Below are positions 42,125-51,767 of a stretch of 64,000 nt of DNA, piece by piece (within the stretch, counting starts at the first letter, position 1; each line of letters opens with the position of its first letter). The position numbers and the translations under genes were made by a program. This DNA is from Pseudomonadota bacterium. GTDB taxonomy: Bacteria > Pseudomonadota > Gammaproteobacteria > Xanthomonadales > SZUA-38. The notes under the pieces are model-generated. The model was not told the origin of the DNA, ran no database searches, and saw nothing but the letters and a program-made list of their open reading frames with translations. Where the stretch lies: assembly GCA_039033415.1 (NCBI GenBank), contig JBCCCR010000035.1, positions 1 to 64,000 of the forward strand, written 5' to 3'.

Positions 42125-44875
42125 ATGCAATGGGTATGGATCATCGTAGGGGCTTTTGCCGGCATCGTGTTTGCGGACATGGGGCGGGAGACGCTTGGGC
42201 TATGCCTCGGCGGCGCGCTCGGTTATCTGCTGGCGCAAAACCGCCAAAACAAAAAACAGCTTGAGGAACAGGCGGCCACGATTGCGCGGCTGGATCCTCG
42301 GGTAATCGAAACGCCCGCAGCACCGGCGCAGCCGGCCGAGTCATCGTGGAGCAAAACCACCGATCAGGCATCGCGCGCCGATGCTCGCACCTCCCTCAGC
42401 CAGGCACGCGAGGATGAATCCGCCGGGATCGAGGCGTCAGCTCCCGCCGCCCCCACCGCACCACCCGAACCCAACCTTTTCCAGAAGATGCTGGAGGCCG
42501 CCAGAGTCTGGCTGACCACCGGCAACGTGCCGGTCAAGCTGGGCGTAGTGGTGTCCTTTTTTGGCGTTTCGTTTCTGCTGAAGTACGCGGTCGACCAGCA
42601 GATGCTGGCCGTTCCCATCGAGGTGCGTTACGCGGGTGTCGCCGCCGCCGCATTCGCCATACTGGGCATCGGCTGGCATCTGCGTCAGCGCCTTCGCGTC
42701 TACGCCCTGAGCCTGCTGGGCGGCGGCATCGGCGTGCTGTTCCTGACCATCTTTGCCGCCTTCCGGTTGCACCCCCTCCTGCCCGCGCCGCTGGCGTTTG
42801 CCCTGCTGGTGGGCCTCACCGCGGCCGCCGGCGTACTGGCCGTTGCCCTCGACGCCCGAGGGCTGGCGATTCTGGGCATTGCCGGCGGGTTTCTGGCGCC
42901 GGTCCTGATCTCTACCGGCGCCGGCAACCATGTCGCGCTGTTTTCGTATTACCTGGTGCTGAACGCCGCCGTGCTTGGGGTCGCCTGGTACAAGTCCTGG
43001 CGCGTCCTTAATCTCCTGGGCTTCTTCTTTACCTTCGGCGTTGCCGCGGCATGGGGCGTCCGTTCCTACGAGCCCGCGCTGCTGACCAGCACCCAACCGT
43101 TCCTGGTCGCGTTTTTCCTTTTTTACCAGGGCATTGCCGTGCTGTTTGCTCTCCGTCAGCCGCCCAAACTGCGGGGCCTGGTGGACGGCACGCTGGTTTT
43201 CGGTACGCCGGTCATCGCATTTGCGATGCAGGCTGAGATGGTCCGGCATACCGAATACGGCCTCGCCATCTCAGCACTCCTGACAGCGCTGTTTTACGTG
43301 CTGGCTGCAATCGGCCTGAAACGATCTGGGTACGCCAGCCTGCGGCTCTTGACCGAGTCGTTCAGCGCTCTGGCCATCGCATTTGCCACGATCGCCATTC
43401 CGCTAGCCCTGGGCGATCGCTGGACCGCCGCCGCCTGGGCCCTCGAGGGTGCAGCCCTCGTGTGGGTGGGTGTGCGGCAGGACGGCCTGCTGGCGCGGAT
43501 CAGCGGGACGCTCCTGCTGTTCGCCGGTGGCGCGGTCTTTCTGGATGAAGGCTGGTTGCGGGATGCCGGCATGCCGGTGCTCAACGGGAACTACCTGAGG
43601 GCTGTGCTGATTGCCGGCGCAGCGCTGTTTGCGGCTCGCTATCTGACCAATGATCCCAAACCCCGGCGCTGGCAGAGCCTGCTGGCGATTCCGCTCCTAC
43701 TCTGGGGGCTGGCCTTTTGGGGCGGCGGCGGCCTCGCGGAGATCCTGGACCATGGACCCAGAGGGTTTCGGCGCCACCTGATCCTGGGATTCCTGGCGCT
43801 CAGTGCCTGGGCCCTGGCGCGTTTAGCCACCCGCCTGGACTGGTCCGCGGCCCGCTTTGCGTCTCTGGTCTACCTGCCGCTGCTGGCACCGACTGCGCTG
43901 CTTTACCTGCTGGACGGAAGCCACTTTTTTGTGGGTCTTGGCCTGCTGGCCTGGCCAGTGGCGATCGCCGCGCATTTTGCGGTCCTGCAGCCCTTTTCAG
44001 CGGCAGCGAGCACTGCAGGCCGGATCCTCGTGCGGCTGTGGCACGGCCTCGGGCTGCTGCTCTTCGGGTTGGTTCTGCTGATCGACGTGGTCATGCGCAT
44101 GGAGCAAGCCGACTTTGGCATGCTCTGGTCTTGGAGTGCCGGGCTGGCGGCGGTGCTCGCCCTGGTGGGTCTGACGGTGGCGCTCAGCACACCCTCATGG
44201 CTGAAGATCGAGCGTTGGTTCTCTCCCGGTATCAAGCATTGGCCTTTTAGCCGGTTCGGCGGCAGCTACCTGATCGCCGCCAGCGTGTTGAGCCTGGGCG
44301 TGCTGCTGGTACTGGGGCTTCTCAGCCTGGAGATGCCGGGTGATCCAGCACCCCTGCCGTTTGTGCCGCTGCTGAACCCGCTGGATCTGCTGACGTTGGC
44401 CGGCCTGCTCACCGCCTTCAGGCTGTTGATCACTTTCCGGCAAAACGGTGGGTGGCTCAGCGAGCCGCAGCGCTGGCGTATCGCGTTTACGACGATGGCG
44501 ATCACCGCGTTTCTGTTCAGTACCTTGGCCATCGTGCGCAGCGTTTTCCATCTGTTCGACCTAACCTGGAACGCCGCTGCGCTCCTGAACGCGGTTCAGG
44601 TCCAGGCAGCGCTGTCGGTCTATTGGGCTTCGCTCGGCTTTGGCGCCATGTTGTGGGGAGCAAAAATGGGCAAACGCTGGACCTGGCTCATCGGAACCGG
44701 CTTGATGGCGCTGGTGGTGCTCAAGCTGTTTGTAGTCGACCTCGGCAACACCGGTACCGTCGCCAGAATCGTCTCTTTCCTCGCCGTCGGAGGACTCCTC
44801 CTGGTGGTAGGCTACCTGGCGCCCGCGCCGCCGCGCGAGGCCCTGAAGCCAGCCGAGGAAGCCCCGAGCGCATGA
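42125..44875 (+). CDS. DUF2339 polytopic membrane protein
   Basis: The 916-residue product is an inner-membrane protein with more than 20 predicted hydrophobic helices. It starts MQWVWIIVGAFAGIVFADMG. A charged cytoplasmic loop (residues about 50-130) precedes the core, including the family region VKLGVVVSFFGVSFLLKYAV. DUF2339 proteins are widespread and uncharacterised. The ATG at 42125 follows GGAGGG, ten bases upstream. Its stop overlaps the next gene's start (ATGA), as is common for DUF2339-DUF3999 pairs. Confidence 0.88.
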   Translation: MQWVWIIVGAFAGIVFADMGRETLGLCLGGALGYLLAQNRQNKKQLEEQAATIARLDPRVIETPAAPAQPAESSWSKTTDQASRADARTSLSQAREDESAGIEASAPAAPTAPPEPNLFQKMLEAARVWLTTGNVPVKLGVVVSFFGVSFLLKYAVDQQMLAVPIEVRYAGVAAAAFAILGIGWHLRQRLRVYALSLLGGGIGVLFLTIFAAFRLHPLLPAPLAFALLVGLTAAAGVLAVALDARGLAILGIAGGFLAPVLISTGAGNHVALFSYYLVLNAAVLGVAWYKSWRVLNLLGFFFTFGVAAAWGVRSYEPALLTSTQPFLVAFFLFYQGIAVLFALRQPPKLRGLVDGTLVFGTPVIAFAMQAEMVRHTEYGLAISALLTALFYVLAAIGLKRSGYASLRLLTESFSALAIAFATIAIPLALGDRWTAAAWALEGAALVWVGVRQDGLLARISGTLLLFAGGAVFLDEGWLRDAGMPVLNGNYLRAVLIAGAALFAARYLTNDPKPRRWQSLLAIPLLLWGLAFWGGGGLAEILDHGPRGFRRHLILGFLALSAWALARLATRLDWSAARFASLVYLPLLAPTALLYLLDGSHFFVGLGLLAWPVAIAAHFAVLQPFSAAASTAGRILVRLWHGLGLLLFGLVLLIDVVMRMEQADFGMLWSWSAGLAAVLALVGLTVALSTPSWLKIERWFSPGIKHWPFSRFGGSYLIAASVLSLGVLLVLGLLSLEMPGDPAPLPFVPLLNPLDLLTLAGLLTAFRLLITFRQNGGWLSEPQRWRIAFTTMAITAFLFSTLAIVRSVFHLFDLTWNAAALLNAVQVQAALSVYWASLGFGAMLWGAKMGKRWTWLIGTGLMALVVLKLFVVDLGNTGTVARIVSFLAVGGLLLVVGYLAPAPPREALKPAEEAPSA

Positions 44876-46260
44876 ACTGCCTGACAACCAAGAAACGTCG
44901 AAGGGTCTGGCCTGCCATCGCTGTCGCCGTGCTGTTTTCCGGCCTCTGTCAGGGCCAGCCAACCGAGACGCCGACCTCGGACGCCTATGCATGGGGGTTT
45001 CCCCTCGAGCTTGACGGCGATGCGAGCTTTTACACCGTCGAACTGCCGCTGCTGGTCAACCGTTCCGTGGCGGACAGCGAGCTGCGGGATGCCGGTGTGT
45101 ACAATCGGGCGGGCCTCCCGGTCCCGCGGGTTTTTCAGGTGGCTCAGGACACCACGTCAGCGTCTGAGCAGCGTGCCGCCCTAATAGCCTTGGCCCTTTA
45201 CGAGCAGACCGACACTTCGCCCGACGACCTTCGGCTGCGGCTCGAACGCAACGGCGACGGGACCCTGCTGGAGCTCAACGCAGGCCAAACCGGTGCCGAC
45301 GAACCTACGGAGCGTCTCGATGCTTATCTCCTGGATGCCCGTGACCTGGATCGCTGGCCGCAGGCCATCGAGCTTGCATGGCCCGAAGATCTGGCGGGTT
45401 TTATCGGCCGCATCACCATCGAAGGCAGCAACAACCTCGAGGACTGGCGCCCGCTGGGCGCCGGCGCCGTTGCGGACCTCCGGGAAAGCGGTACCCACGT
45501 GCTGCAGAACCGCATCCCGCTCGACGGCGGCAAGCAGGCATTTCTCCGCCTGAGCTGGCGGGACCTGCCCGATGGCTGGCGCCTGATCGGCAGCACCGCA
45601 ATCGTTTCAGACGACAGCACCAGCCCGGTCCGACGGTACACCGAGATTGATTCTGCGGGTCACGATGACGAAGATGGCGGCTACCTCTTCGACCTGGGAG
45701 GCGCCCCCACCATCGATCGCGTGCGGCTGGATCTGCCGCAGGCGAACACCATCGTCAACGCTCGAATCTACTACTGGCAGGACCGCCGCCAGCGCTGGGT
45801 GCAGGTCGCCGCCGGGCCCCACTACCGGCTCGGCCGCGGCGATGCGTCGGTGACCAATCCGCCGGCACGCGTCAACCGGCTCCGCGCGCGTCACTTCAAG
45901 GTGCTGATCGAGCGCGGAAACCCGGGCGGACCACCGAGGCTGGCGCTGGGGTGGCGTCCCGACCAGCTGACGTTTCTTGCTCAGGGCGAGCCGCCTTTTG
46001 TGCTGGTGGCGGGGCGAGCCGAAGATGAACGGGCGCAGTTTCCGCTGGAACGCCTTTATGGAGACAACGCGATCCTTGGGCTGGCCGCGGATGGGCCAAC
46101 CGCGGCCGCGCGGCTTGGGGAGCGCTATGCGCTGGGCGGCCCCACCGACCTTAGGGAGACAAGAGTGATCAGCTGGCGGCGCTGGGCGCTGTGGGCAGCG
46201 CTGATCGTTGGCGTTTTGCTGGTGCTCTGGATGGCGGTACGCGTCCTGCGGGACGGTTAG
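44872..46260 (+). CDS. DUF3999 exported, membrane-anchored protein
   Basis: The 462-residue product has an N-terminal signal segment (IAVAVLFSGLCQG), a large beta-rich periplasmic part (for example YAWGFPLELDGDASFYTVEL, then ARIYYWQDRRQRWVQVAAG) and a C-terminal membrane helix (WALWAALIVGVLLVLWMAVR). This matches the DUF3999 family, found next to DUF2339 genes. The pair likely forms one envelope complex. It shares four bases with the upstream stop. Confidence 0.87.
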   Translation: MNCLTTKKRRRVWPAIAVAVLFSGLCQGQPTETPTSDAYAWGFPLELDGDASFYTVELPLLVNRSVADSELRDAGVYNRAGLPVPRVFQVAQDTTSASEQRAALIALALYEQTDTSPDDLRLRLERNGDGTLLELNAGQTGADEPTERLDAYLLDARDLDRWPQAIELAWPEDLAGFIGRITIEGSNNLEDWRPLGAGAVADLRESGTHVLQNRIPLDGGKQAFLRLSWRDLPDGWRLIGSTAIVSDDSTSPVRRYTEIDSAGHDDEDGGYLFDLGGAPTIDRVRLDLPQANTIVNARIYYWQDRRQRWVQVAAGPHYRLGRGDASVTNPPARVNRLRARHFKVLIERGNPGGPPRLALGWRPDQLTFLAQGEPPFVLVAGRAEDERAQFPLERLYGDNAILGLAADGPTAAARLGERYALGGPTDLRETRVISWRRWALWAALIVGVLLVLWMAVRVLRDG

Positions 46261-46306
46261 CCGGTGAGCTCAGCGGTAGACCCGTGCGGCGCGCTGGGGC
46301 GGCGCC

Positions 46307-47530
46307 TTACGCCCCGCCAAACTCGCCGATCACCTGCTTACCGAGGGACATCATGTGAACCTCATCGGGCCCGTCAGCCAGCCGACAGGTCCGGGCGTAG
46401 GTGAAGGCCTCGGCCATAAAGTAGTCTTCCGACAGCCCGCCGGCGCCGTGGATTTGCATCGCGCGATCCAGCACGCGCTGAGCCATCGCGGGCACGACAA
46501 TCTTCGCGGCGGCAATCAGGTTTTTAGCCACCTTGTTGCCGGCGCGATCCATCAGGTCTGCGGTCTTGAGGGTCAACAGCCGGGCTTGTTCGATCTCCGC
46601 GTAGCTCTGGGCAATGACCTCTCGAATCGACTGATGCTGCGCCAGCTGCTTGCCAAACGTGGACCGGCTGACGGAACGTTGGCAGGCCAGCTCCAGCGCT
46701 CTCTGCGCGCACCCGATCAGTCGCATGCAGTGGTGAATCCGGCCGGGGCCGAGCCGCCCCTGAGCGATTTCGAAGCCCCGCCCGGGCCCCAGCAGCATAT
46801 TCTCTGCCGGTACGGTCACGTCTTCGAACAGCACCTCAGCGTGACCGATGGGCGCATCGTCGAAGCCCAGCGCGGTGCAGGCCCGCACGAGCTTGACGCC
46901 CGGCGTATCCGCAGGCACCAGGATCATCGACTGCTGCTGATGTCGGCTTGGGTTGTCCGGATCGTTTTTCCCCATCAGGATCAAGATCCGGCAGGACTCC
47001 CGCATGGCGCCGGTGATATACCACTTGCGGCCGTTGATCACGTAGTCGTTCCCACGCGGCTCGATCAGGCACTCGATGTTGGTGGCGTCCGATGAGGCGA
47101 CGGCCGGCTCGGTCATGGCAAACGCCGAGCGGATTTCCCCGGCCAGCAGCGGCGCCAGCCAGCGGTCGCGCTGCGCGGGCGTGCCGTACATCATGAGCAC
47201 CTCCATGTTCCCGGTGTCCGGCGCGCTGCAGTTGAAAACTTCGGAGCTCCAAAGCACCCGCCCCATCACCTCAGCGAGCGGGGCATACTCAGCGTTGCTT
47301 AAGCCCAGGCCGCCAAACTGCCGGTGCGACTCGGGAATAAACAGATTCCACAGGCCGAGCTCGCGAGCCTTGACCTTCAGCTCCTCAATGACGGGCGGAT
47401 TGGCCCAGGGATTGGCGGCCCCGTGCAGCTCGTCCCGATAACGCTGCTCAGCCGGGTACACAAAGTCGGCCATAAAGTCTTCGAGCTGCTGCAGCAGCTG
47501 TTTCACCTGATCGGAGTATTCAAAGTTCAC
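46307..47530 (-). CDS. Acyl-CoA dehydrogenase
   Basis: The 407-residue flavoprotein has the ACAD helical N-domain, the FAD-binding [15 protein letters not shown] and [13 protein letters not shown] segments, and the C-terminal domain [20 protein letters not shown] followed by [12 protein letters not shown]. It resembles the ACAD10/11 subgroup that oxidises long or hydroxylated acyl-CoAs. The start is a GTG at 47530 with AGGAAC seven bases upstream. Confidence 0.93.
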   Translation of the reverse strand: MNFEYSDQVKQLLQQLEDFMADFVYPAEQRYRDELHGAANPWANPPVIEELKVKARELGLWNLFIPESHRQFGGLGLSNAEYAPLAEVMGRVLWSSEVFNCSAPDTGNMEVLMMYGTPAQRDRWLAPLLAGEIRSAFAMTEPAVASSDATNIECLIEPRGNDYVINGRKWYITGAMRESCRILILMGKNDPDNPSRHQQQSMILVPADTPGVKLVRACTALGFDDAPIGHAEVLFEDVTVPAENMLLGPGRGFEIAQGRLGPGRIHHCMRLIGCAQRALELACQRSVSRSTFGKQLAQHQSIREVIAQSYAEIEQARLLTLKTADLMDRAGNKVAKNLIAAAKIVVPAMAQRVLDRAMQIHGAGGLSEDYFMAEAFTYARTCRLADGPDEVHMMSLGKQVIGEFGGA

Positions 47531-47688
47531 GGACAGTTCCTGGGGTTAAACAGTGATGTTTGGGTAGCGTTCGGGCCACGTTCGGCGCGCAGCGACAGCG
47601 TCGTAGGTTACGGTAATCCCGCGAAGCTTTATAGCCTGTGGGGTGCATCGGCGTGGGGCCGGCTGCGCATTCGCTCGGCTCACTGGCA

Positions 47689-48363
47689 TCAGGCGTTGGT
47701 GATGGCGTCCAGCCGCCCGGGCTGGTCCAAATGCGGCACATGATTGAAGCTGGTTACATAGGTGGTATGGGGATTGAAGTAGAGGTGGTTGACCGCCGTG
47801 TTTTTACTCTGGATCTGGAGCCCGATCAGCGTATCGATCCCGAAACCCATAATCTCTTTCATGATGATGGAAATCGGCCCACCGGAGGTGACAACCAGTA
47901 CCCGCCGTTTTGCATCACCGGCAAGGATTGAACGGTAGGCCTGAGCAACCCTCGCACAAAAATCGGCCAGCGACTCGTCCATCCCGCCCGGCAGCGCCTC
48001 CTTCGCCCACGCGTGCATCGCCAGCCTGAAGGTCGAAAAGATCCCTTTGATATCGCGCGGATCCGGTGCGGGGTGACCGGGGTTAGCAGCGAGGTAAGCC
48101 TGGATGAGGCGCTGAAACTCAAACTCGTTGAGGCCGGTGTCTCGTTGCTGCGCGGCCGGCAGCGCCAGCGCCGCAGCGATCCCGTCGAGGGTCTGCTGAT
48201 GACGATGCTGGCCGCCGACCACCACCTCGTCGAACGCGATATCACGCTCGGCGAAGTACTCACCCAGCCAGCGCGATTGCTGATGGCCAAGCTCGGAGAG
48301 CTGGTCGTAGTTTTCCGCGCCCAGCGACGCCTGGCCGTGACGGACCAGATAGATTTCACCCAT
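47689..48363 (-). CDS. Histidine phosphatase family protein (phosphoglycerate-mutase-like)
   Basis: The 224-residue protein has the phosphohistidine motif LVRHGQASLG at residues 6-15, the second conserved region DEVVVGGQHRHQQT, and a late VVTSGGPISI with the usual serine-glycine-glycine. Conserved H-x-x-Q replaces the second histidine motif seen in mutases, so a phosphatase role on a small molecule is likely. It sits 32 bases after the ydeP-like gene on the same strand. Confidence 0.86.
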   Translation of the reverse strand: MGEIYLVRHGQASLGAENYDQLSELGHQQSRWLGEYFAERDIAFDEVVVGGQHRHQQTLDGIAAALALPAAQQRDTGLNEFEFQRLIQAYLAANPGHPAPDPRDIKGIFSTFRLAMHAWAKEALPGGMDESLADFCARVAQAYRSILAGDAKRRVLVVTSGGPISIIMKEIMGFGIDTLIGLQIQSKNTAVNHLYFNPHTTYVTSFNHVPHLDQPGRLDAITNA

Positions 48364-48395
48364 GAGGAACCTGCGGAATTAACAGCGCCGCGATT

Positions 48396-50600
48396 TTAGC
48401 AGCCCGCCGCAACGCGCGTCGCGGCGGGTTTTTCGAGCCATACCTCAACCGACTTGAACGCTGGGGTTCTGCTGCGGGGATCAACCTGAATGCCGGTGAG
48501 ACGATTGGCCTCAGGAAAGTAGGCCAGCAGATTGCCCGCCGGCAGCTCAAAGGCAAATACCTGGAGATCTTCCATCACGCCGTGATCTGACCGGAGCGTA
48601 ACCCGATCACCCGCTTGGAGCCCGTGGTTGGCAATATCTTGCTCGGCCATGAGCACACACCACCGATGCGGGATGTTGCGATAGCTGTCATGCTCCTGAT
48701 AGATCATGGTGTTGAACTGACCTTCGCTGCGCACCGTGGCAAGACGAAACCGGCCGCTGTCGGGGGTTGGGTCCAGCGAAGTCAGCTGCGGAAAACGCGC
48801 TTTGCCGTCTGCGGTCTTAAACTCAGGCCGGTGAAGCAGCCTGTTCCGCACGTGGAATTCTTTCCTGGCGACGTCGATGTCCTTCAGGTCCTCCAGTCCG
48901 GGGACAATCTCCGCGATCGCCTCTCGAAGCAAGCGATGCCGAGCGAACGCCGCAAAATCCAACGGACTGTCCGGGAGTGCCCGCTGGGCCAGCTCGGACA
49001 GGATCGCCACCTCAGGCCGGACGTCGGGTAGCCGACGGATTCCGCCATCGCTCAACCGGACAAAGTTGAACATCGATTCCTGGGTGGTGGGTTGCCACTC
49101 CTCGTCCCTGGCGGTGACTGGCAAGACCAGCAGTTCCGCACCGTCTGTCGCCTCCACGTGGCTGGTGTTGAGGGTCGTGGTCAGGCTGATCCGGCAGCCG
49201 GTGCGCTCGAGCGCCCGGGTGATCCACGCGCGGTCCGGACTGGCGCCAAACAGGTTGCCTCCCATCAGCACCGCACAATCCATCAGCCCGTCATGCGCCG
49301 CCTGCAGCGCCTCGACCGTATCCATCCCCCGGGCTGTCGGTAGCTTCAGGCCCAGCGTGCTCGCCATCCGCTGTTCGATCTCCGCCGACAAAACCGGCTT
49401 GACGCCGATGGTGCCGATACCCTGCACGTTGGAATGGCCGCGCAGCGGCAGTAGCCCGGCACCCGGGCGCCCCACCATGCCCCGCAGCAGCGCCAGTGCG
49501 GCGATCGCCTCAACATTTTCCACGCCGTGCAGATGGTGTGTCACCCCCATACCCCAGGCGAAAACCGCGCTGTCGGCATTGGCGTAGGCCAGCGCCACCG
49601 CGTCCAGAGCTTCTTTGCTGACCCCACACCGGTGCAGCAAGGTCGGAAAATCGAGCGATTCGAGCTCCGCCAGGTAGCGTTCGCTGCCCGTCGTGTGGCG
49701 CCGCAGGAATTCACTCTCCGCGACCTGGAGATCCAGTACGCGCTTCGCCAGCGCCTGCAGCAGGGCGACGTCCGATCCGATACGCGGCTGCAGGTAGTGG
49801 CTGGCGATGTCGCTACCGCCGCTGAGCATGGACCGTGGGCTCTTCGGCAAGGCAAACTTCACCAGCCCCGGCTCCAGCGCAGGGTTGATCATAATCACCT
49901 GACCACCGCGATCGCGGCAGGCCTTGAGCTTGTGAATAAACCGAGGATGGTTGGAGGCCGGATTAGCTCCGATAACAAAAATGAGGTCACAGCGATCCAG
50001 GTCGTCCAGCTCCACCGTGGCGGTTCCTGTACCGATGGTCGAACGCAGGCCGACGCCGGTTGCCTGGTGGCAGTAGTAGGAGCAGTTGGTCACGTTATTG
50101 GTACCAAACGCCCTGGCGAACAGCTGAAACAGAAATCCCGCCTCGTTAGAGGAACGACCGGAGGCGTAGAAGAAGCTCCGTTCAGGCGGACAGGCCCTGA
50201 GCCGATCTGCGGCCAGCGCCAGCGCGCGTTCCCAGTCTACGATCGTGAATCGGTTGTCCCCGGCACCCTTGTGGATCGGCTTGCCCAGTCGCCCGAGGTG
50301 CTCCAGCTGCTTGGCGGTCAGCTCGCGCAGCTGGGAGATCGAATGGCGATGAAAGATCTCATCGGGGATTGCCGGCTGTACGTCGGTCGACTGCGCCTGC
50401 ACGCTCTTATTGCAGACGGCCGGATATTCCCCCTGTTCGTTGGTCATGCCGCCGAGCTGGCCACCCATACCGTAGCCGCACGCTTTGCAGGCGTTATTGG
50501 AGCGCAGCGCTTTTGCGGCCCGACCAAGCCCCATGCGTCGAACAGTTTTTAGCGTGTACAGCACCTTGGCGGCGCCGCCCCCGACCGGGCGTTGGGGCAT
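48396..50600 (-). CDS. FdhF/YdeP-family molybdopterin oxidoreductase
   Basis: The 734-residue protein is a molybdenum bis-pterin enzyme of the YdeP/formate dehydrogenase-like group. The N-terminal cysteines (ACKACGYGMGG, C38 and C41, with a later Cys in AVCNKSV) may hold an Fe-S cluster. Pterin-binding regions include YASGRSSNEAGFLFQLFARA, IFVIGANPASNHPRF and VLMGGNLFGASPDRAW. A C-terminal MopB domain ends with GDRVTLRSDHG. E. coli YdeP contributes to acid resistance; its substrate is unknown. It lies 64 bases after the 2-hydroxyacid dehydrogenase. Confidence 0.9.
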   Translation of the reverse strand: MPQRPVGGGAAKVLYTLKTVRRMGLGRAAKALRSNNACKACGYGMGGQLGGMTNEQGEYPAVCNKSVQAQSTDVQPAIPDEIFHRHSISQLRELTAKQLEHLGRLGKPIHKGAGDNRFTIVDWERALALAADRLRACPPERSFFYASGRSSNEAGFLFQLFARAFGTNNVTNCSYYCHQATGVGLRSTIGTGTATVELDDLDRCDLIFVIGANPASNHPRFIHKLKACRDRGGQVIMINPALEPGLVKFALPKSPRSMLSGGSDIASHYLQPRIGSDVALLQALAKRVLDLQVAESEFLRRHTTGSERYLAELESLDFPTLLHRCGVSKEALDAVALAYANADSAVFAWGMGVTHHLHGVENVEAIAALALLRGMVGRPGAGLLPLRGHSNVQGIGTIGVKPVLSAEIEQRMASTLGLKLPTARGMDTVEALQAAHDGLMDCAVLMGGNLFGASPDRAWITRALERTGCRISLTTTLNTSHVEATDGAELLVLPVTARDEEWQPTTQESMFNFVRLSDGGIRRLPDVRPEVAILSELAQRALPDSPLDFAAFARHRLLREAIAEIVPGLEDLKDIDVARKEFHVRNRLLHRPEFKTADGKARFPQLTSLDPTPDSGRFRLATVRSEGQFNTMIYQEHDSYRNIPHRWCVLMAEQDIANHGLQAGDRVTLRSDHGVMEDLQVFAFELPAGNLLAYFPEANRLTGIQVDPRSRTPAFKSVEVWLEKPAATRVAAGC

Positions 50601-50664
50601 GCTGTGGTACCCAGGTTTGGCCTGGCTGGCATCATAGCAAGCTGGACCGCGGGGCCGTGGCGGC

Positions 50665-51630
50665 CTACGCCACGCGGTTCATCTCCAGACCGGCGACAAA
50701 CGCCTCGATCGCGGTGATCAGCTGGTCCGCCAACGCCTGCATCGACGCTTCGCTGGCCCAGGCGCTGTGTGGGGTCACCAACACGTTGTCCAGATGACAC
50801 AGACGCATCAGCGGATCGTCCACTGGCGGCGGCTCCTGCGCTGAAACGTCGATACCGGCACCACCGATCTCGCCGGTCACCAGCGCCGTCTCCAGCGCCT
50901 GCGTGTCGACCAGTGCGCCCCGGGCCGTATTGATCAGCAGCGCCTCCGGTTTCATTTGTCGCAGCGTTTGACGATTGATCAGGTTCCGACTGGCGTCAGT
51001 CAGGGGGCAATTCAGGCTCACCACGTCCGCCCGGATCAGCAGCTCGTCCAGGCTGACCACCGACAGATCGGGGAGGTCCCGACCGCTGAGGCTGTGATGG
51101 AGCACGTTTATACCGAGTGCGCCGGCCAGCGTGCCGAGCGCTCGGGCGATGCTCCCAGTTCCGATAATCCCGAGCGTACTACCGGCCAGATCCATGATCG
51201 GGCGATCGAAAAAGCAGAACTGGCGACTGCGTTGCCAGTCACCCTCACGAACCCGCCGCTGGTAAGCCGGCAGGCGCCGGCGCAACGACAGCAGCAAGGC
51301 CAGAATGTGCTCCGGGACCGACGTGGTTGCGTAGTCGCGCACGTTGCAAACCGCCACCCCCTGGGCTTTGCAGGCACCCAGGTCAACCATATCGGTGCCG
51401 GTGGCCGCGACGGCGACGAGCTTCAGCGCGCTGGTTTGCCGCAGCAGATCCCGGGTGATTGGCACTTTGTTGGTGATGACGATCGACGCTGTGCGGGCTC
51501 GGGCCGCTGCCTCCTCGGTTGTGGAGGCGTCATATTCGTGCCATTGATGGGAAAAAGCCGGCGCCCGCAGCTGCACACCCGGCCCCAGCGTGGCTCGGTC
51601 GAGAAACACGATTGATTCGTTGTCGGCCAT
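50665..51630 (-). CDS. D-isomer-specific 2-hydroxyacid dehydrogenase (glycerate-dehydrogenase-like)
   Basis: The 321-residue enzyme has the NAD motif GIIGTGSIARALGTLA, catalytic Arg in TARGALVDTQAL, Glu in SAQEPPPVDDPL and His in TPHSAWASEAS. It reduces 2-oxoacids such as hydroxypyruvate with NAD(P)H. The ATG at 51630 was chosen because the conserved domain begins there; an in-frame ATG at 51666 adds 12 doubtful residues. It is divergent from the beta-lactamase gene by 137 bases. Confidence 0.92.
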   Translation of the reverse strand: MADNESIVFLDRATLGPGVQLRAPAFSHQWHEYDASTTEEAAARARTASIVITNKVPITRDLLRQTSALKLVAVAATGTDMVDLGACKAQGVAVCNVRDYATTSVPEHILALLLSLRRRLPAYQRRVREGDWQRSRQFCFFDRPIMDLAGSTLGIIGTGSIARALGTLAGALGINVLHHSLSGRDLPDLSVVSLDELLIRADVVSLNCPLTDASRNLINRQTLRQMKPEALLINTARGALVDTQALETALVTGEIGGAGIDVSAQEPPPVDDPLMRLCHLDNVLVTPHSAWASEASMQALADQLITAIEAFVAGLEMNRVA

Positions 51631-51767
51631 GGCGCCAATGTAACTGATCAGCCGAAGCGGGAACACGCCCCGGGAATGTCGCGCACCGCCACAAAAATGC
51701 CACCTGACCCGCGCTCGCAGGCGCTACAGTAGCTCGCGCTCAACAACAACAAAAAGGAGACAAACCC

